From JABAYQ01 sp042091225 (lineage in GTDB: Bacteria > Bacteroidota > Bacteroidia > Flavobacteriales > UBA7312), in contig JBELHW010000023.1 in assembly GCA_042091225.1 (NCBI GenBank), forward strand, positions 1 through 23,565: a DNA stretch of 23,565 nt, given 5' to 3'. Made by a program: the position numbers and the translations under genes. Positions 22,295-23,565 of the stretch are shown piece by piece. Below the pieces are notes generated by a model. That model worked only from the letters and a program-made list of their open reading frames with translations. It had not been told where the DNA came from and did not search any database. Numbering within the stretch: position 1 is the first letter of the stretch; the number at the start of each line of letters is the position of its first letter.

Positions 22295-23438
22295 TTATTG
22301 CCTTGCTGTTGTCTGTTAAGGTAGTTGCAAAAATATAATCTTGACCACCGTCAGTTAATTTTAGCTTTTTTCTGATTTCTTGTACCGAATAAGGAAAATT
22401 TCTTTTGCTAATATTTGCTTTATTTTCTTTAATAAAATTAGCTACATTTTTACAGTTATAGTTTGTAGTAGCTATAATTTCAAATCTTCTGCCCGGAAAA
22501 TTTTCTACAGCTTTTTCGCTAGTATATAAGTGGCTATTTTGATTAAGTTTTAGGAGCCCGAATTTATTAGCTATGCTTTGGTATGCTCCTGCCTTCAGGA
22601 TGGCACTATTGGGTTCGTATAGGTGTTTTAAAGGTTTGCTTAAACCACATTTTATTGCCTCTTGCTCTAGATAAAACGAAAATTTGTTTGGTTTTTCAAG
22701 GTCGATTGCATGAATATGTATTGGCCCTTCAAATCCTTTTTGGGCTATGTATAGAACTTCCTTACAATCGTTTTTTATAGATACTACATGGATTTCTTTA
22801 ACATGCGGTAGCTTAGAGATAACTTCTTTGGGTTCTAAAAAAGGAGAGGTTTTTATAAATAGAAGAGAACTTTTGCTAAACAATAAATCTATATTATCAA
22901 TAACATTAGGGGAGTATTCCTCTAGCTGATGAACTCGCTCTTTATTATTATTTCTTCTGGAAGGATCTAAATAAATACAATCGAATTTGGTATTGTGTTT
23001 TTTTAAAAAATCAATGCCGTTTATAGCATGTGTTTCTATCGTGCTTTTTAGGCTTTTAAAATTATGATTTACTATATCATGTAGTTTTTTGTTAGTTTCA
23101 CAATAGCTTGTTTTATTAAACGATTTACTCAAAAAATAAGCATCTACGCCAAAGCCTCCTGTTAGGTCTGCCAATGTTTTTCCTTTTACTAATTCTGATT
23201 TATATATAGCAGCTTTTTGTGAGGAACATTGTTCCATTGATATAGAATTAGGAAAAATTAAATTTTGATTTAGCCAATCTGGTATTTTTTGAGCACATTT
23301 AATTCTTCCTTTTATCTGATTGGCTATAAAGATGCCATCAAGATCTTTTTTATGAGCCAAAAAAAGTATTCTATCAATACTGAGTTGCTTGTTTTGGTCA
23401 ATGAGATTTAATGATTCTTGACAAATATCTAAAGCCAT
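22275..23438 (-). CDS. Class I SAM-dependent methyltransferase with THUMP-like domain
   Basis: A 387-residue protein of the Bacteroidota THUMP-like methyltransferase group. The Rossmann SAM-binding motif is LADLTGGFGVDAYFLS (89-104) and the catalytic-region motif is YLDPSRR (156-162), of the kind used by RNA-modifying enzymes. The N-terminal 80 residues contain QIKGRIKCAQKIPDW and MEQCSSQ, characteristic of the group. The C-terminal region (about 290-387), with NFPGRRFEI and KRNFPYSVQEIRKKL, is the THUMP-like part. The target RNA is not established. The ATG overlaps the TAA of the upstream AI-2E-family gene by one base. Confidence 0.85.
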   Translation of the reverse strand: MALDICQESLNLIDQNKQLSIDRILFLAHKKDLDGIFIANQIKGRIKCAQKIPDWLNQNLIFPNSISMEQCSSQKAAIYKSELVKGKTLADLTGGFGVDAYFLSKSFNKTSYCETNKKLHDIVNHNFKSLKSTIETHAINGIDFLKKHNTKFDCIYLDPSRRNNNKERVHQLEEYSPNVIDNIDLLFSKSSLLFIKTSPFLEPKEVISKLPHVKEIHVVSIKNDCKEVLYIAQKGFEGPIHIHAIDLEKPNKFSFYLEQEAIKCGLSKPLKHLYEPNSAILKAGAYQSIANKFGLLKLNQNSHLYTSEKAVENFPGRRFEIIATTNYNCKNVANFIKENKANISKRNFPYSVQEIRKKLKLTDGGQDYIFATTLTDNSKAIIICRKY

Positions 23439-23565
23439 TATATGTCTTTGGTTAGAATTTGAACCAACTTAAAATCGGATAAAAATTCTTTTGCCAATAC
23501 CCTTAAAACAGTATAGAAAGGAATTGCAACAAGCATAGCAGTGATTCCCCAGATTGTTCCGGCCG
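23438..23565 (-). CDS. AI-2E family transporter, C-terminal fragment (runs off window)
   Basis: The last 41 codons of a minus-strand gene. The visible end, AGTIWGITAMLVAIPFYTVL followed by RVLAKEFLSDFKLVQIL, matches the last membrane helix region of AI-2E-family (PF01594) proteins, where 'G-x-W-G-x-x-G/A-M-x-x-A-I-P' is typical. Members are polytopic membrane proteins, and only some have been linked to autoinducer-2 or Na+/H+ exchange. It is coupled to the downstream methyltransferase by a TAATG overlap. Confidence 0.8.
   Translation of the reverse strand, partial: AGTIWGITAMLVAIPFYTVLRVLAKEFLSDFKLVQILTKDI

Overview
The window comes from the chromosome of an AT-rich member of the Bacteroidota, most likely Flavobacteriia or a close relative. 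The evidence is family content (DUF2147 and DUF4442 proteins, OmpA-tailed PD40 protein, THUMP-like methyltransferase, ComEC without a recognisable hydrolase domain, bifunctional FtcD). Promoter-like TAnnTTTG boxes also precede many genes, and clear Shine-Dalgarno sequences are generally absent. Most of the window is housekeeping and metabolic. I see no prophage, insertion sequence, CRISPR array or defence island.

Layout. 1-3070 (minus strand): the 5' part of a secreted protein of unknown function, tsaD (t6A tRNA modification) overlapping ribBA (riboflavin), and a small secreted DUF2147 protein. 3127-3219 holds a strong minus-strand hairpin terminator with a promoter-like box about 50 bases upstream of it, which looks like a short non-coding RNA. 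A DUF4442 hotdog protein is divergent from a tight plus-strand operon surE - small membrane protein - lpxB - comEC (3839-8027). Facing it is the minus-strand pair hutI-ftcD (histidine degradation). From 11048 a plus-strand operon carries aroC, a DAACS glutamate/aspartate-type symporter and an OmpA/PD40/TPR outer-envelope protein, ending at a bidirectional terminator. Minus-strand rplS and trmD follow, then a secreted S74 (intramolecular chaperone) protein, tRNA-Leu(GAG), tRNA-Lys(TTT) and a YghO-like acetyltransferase-fold protein. A plus-strand run SDR - aroK - hutH converges on a minus-strand THUMP-like methyltransferase, with the 3' end of an AI-2E-family membrane protein upstream of it.

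How genes work together. hutH, hutI and ftcD supply steps 1, 3 and 4 of histidine breakdown to glutamate and one-carbon folate; hutU is not in the window. aroK and aroC are two shikimate-pathway steps on separate transcripts. tsaD, trmD, rplS and the two tRNAs belong to translation. lpxB, the OmpA protein and the S74 protein belong to the envelope.

The most notable observations are two in-frame nonsense codons that interrupt recognisable reading frames: TAG in the 5' end of comEC (5994-5996), and TAA just before the C-terminal coiled coil of the S74 protein (16822-16824). Both are explained by a single G-to-A change on the plus strand. The other main candidate is the small RNA near 3127-3219.
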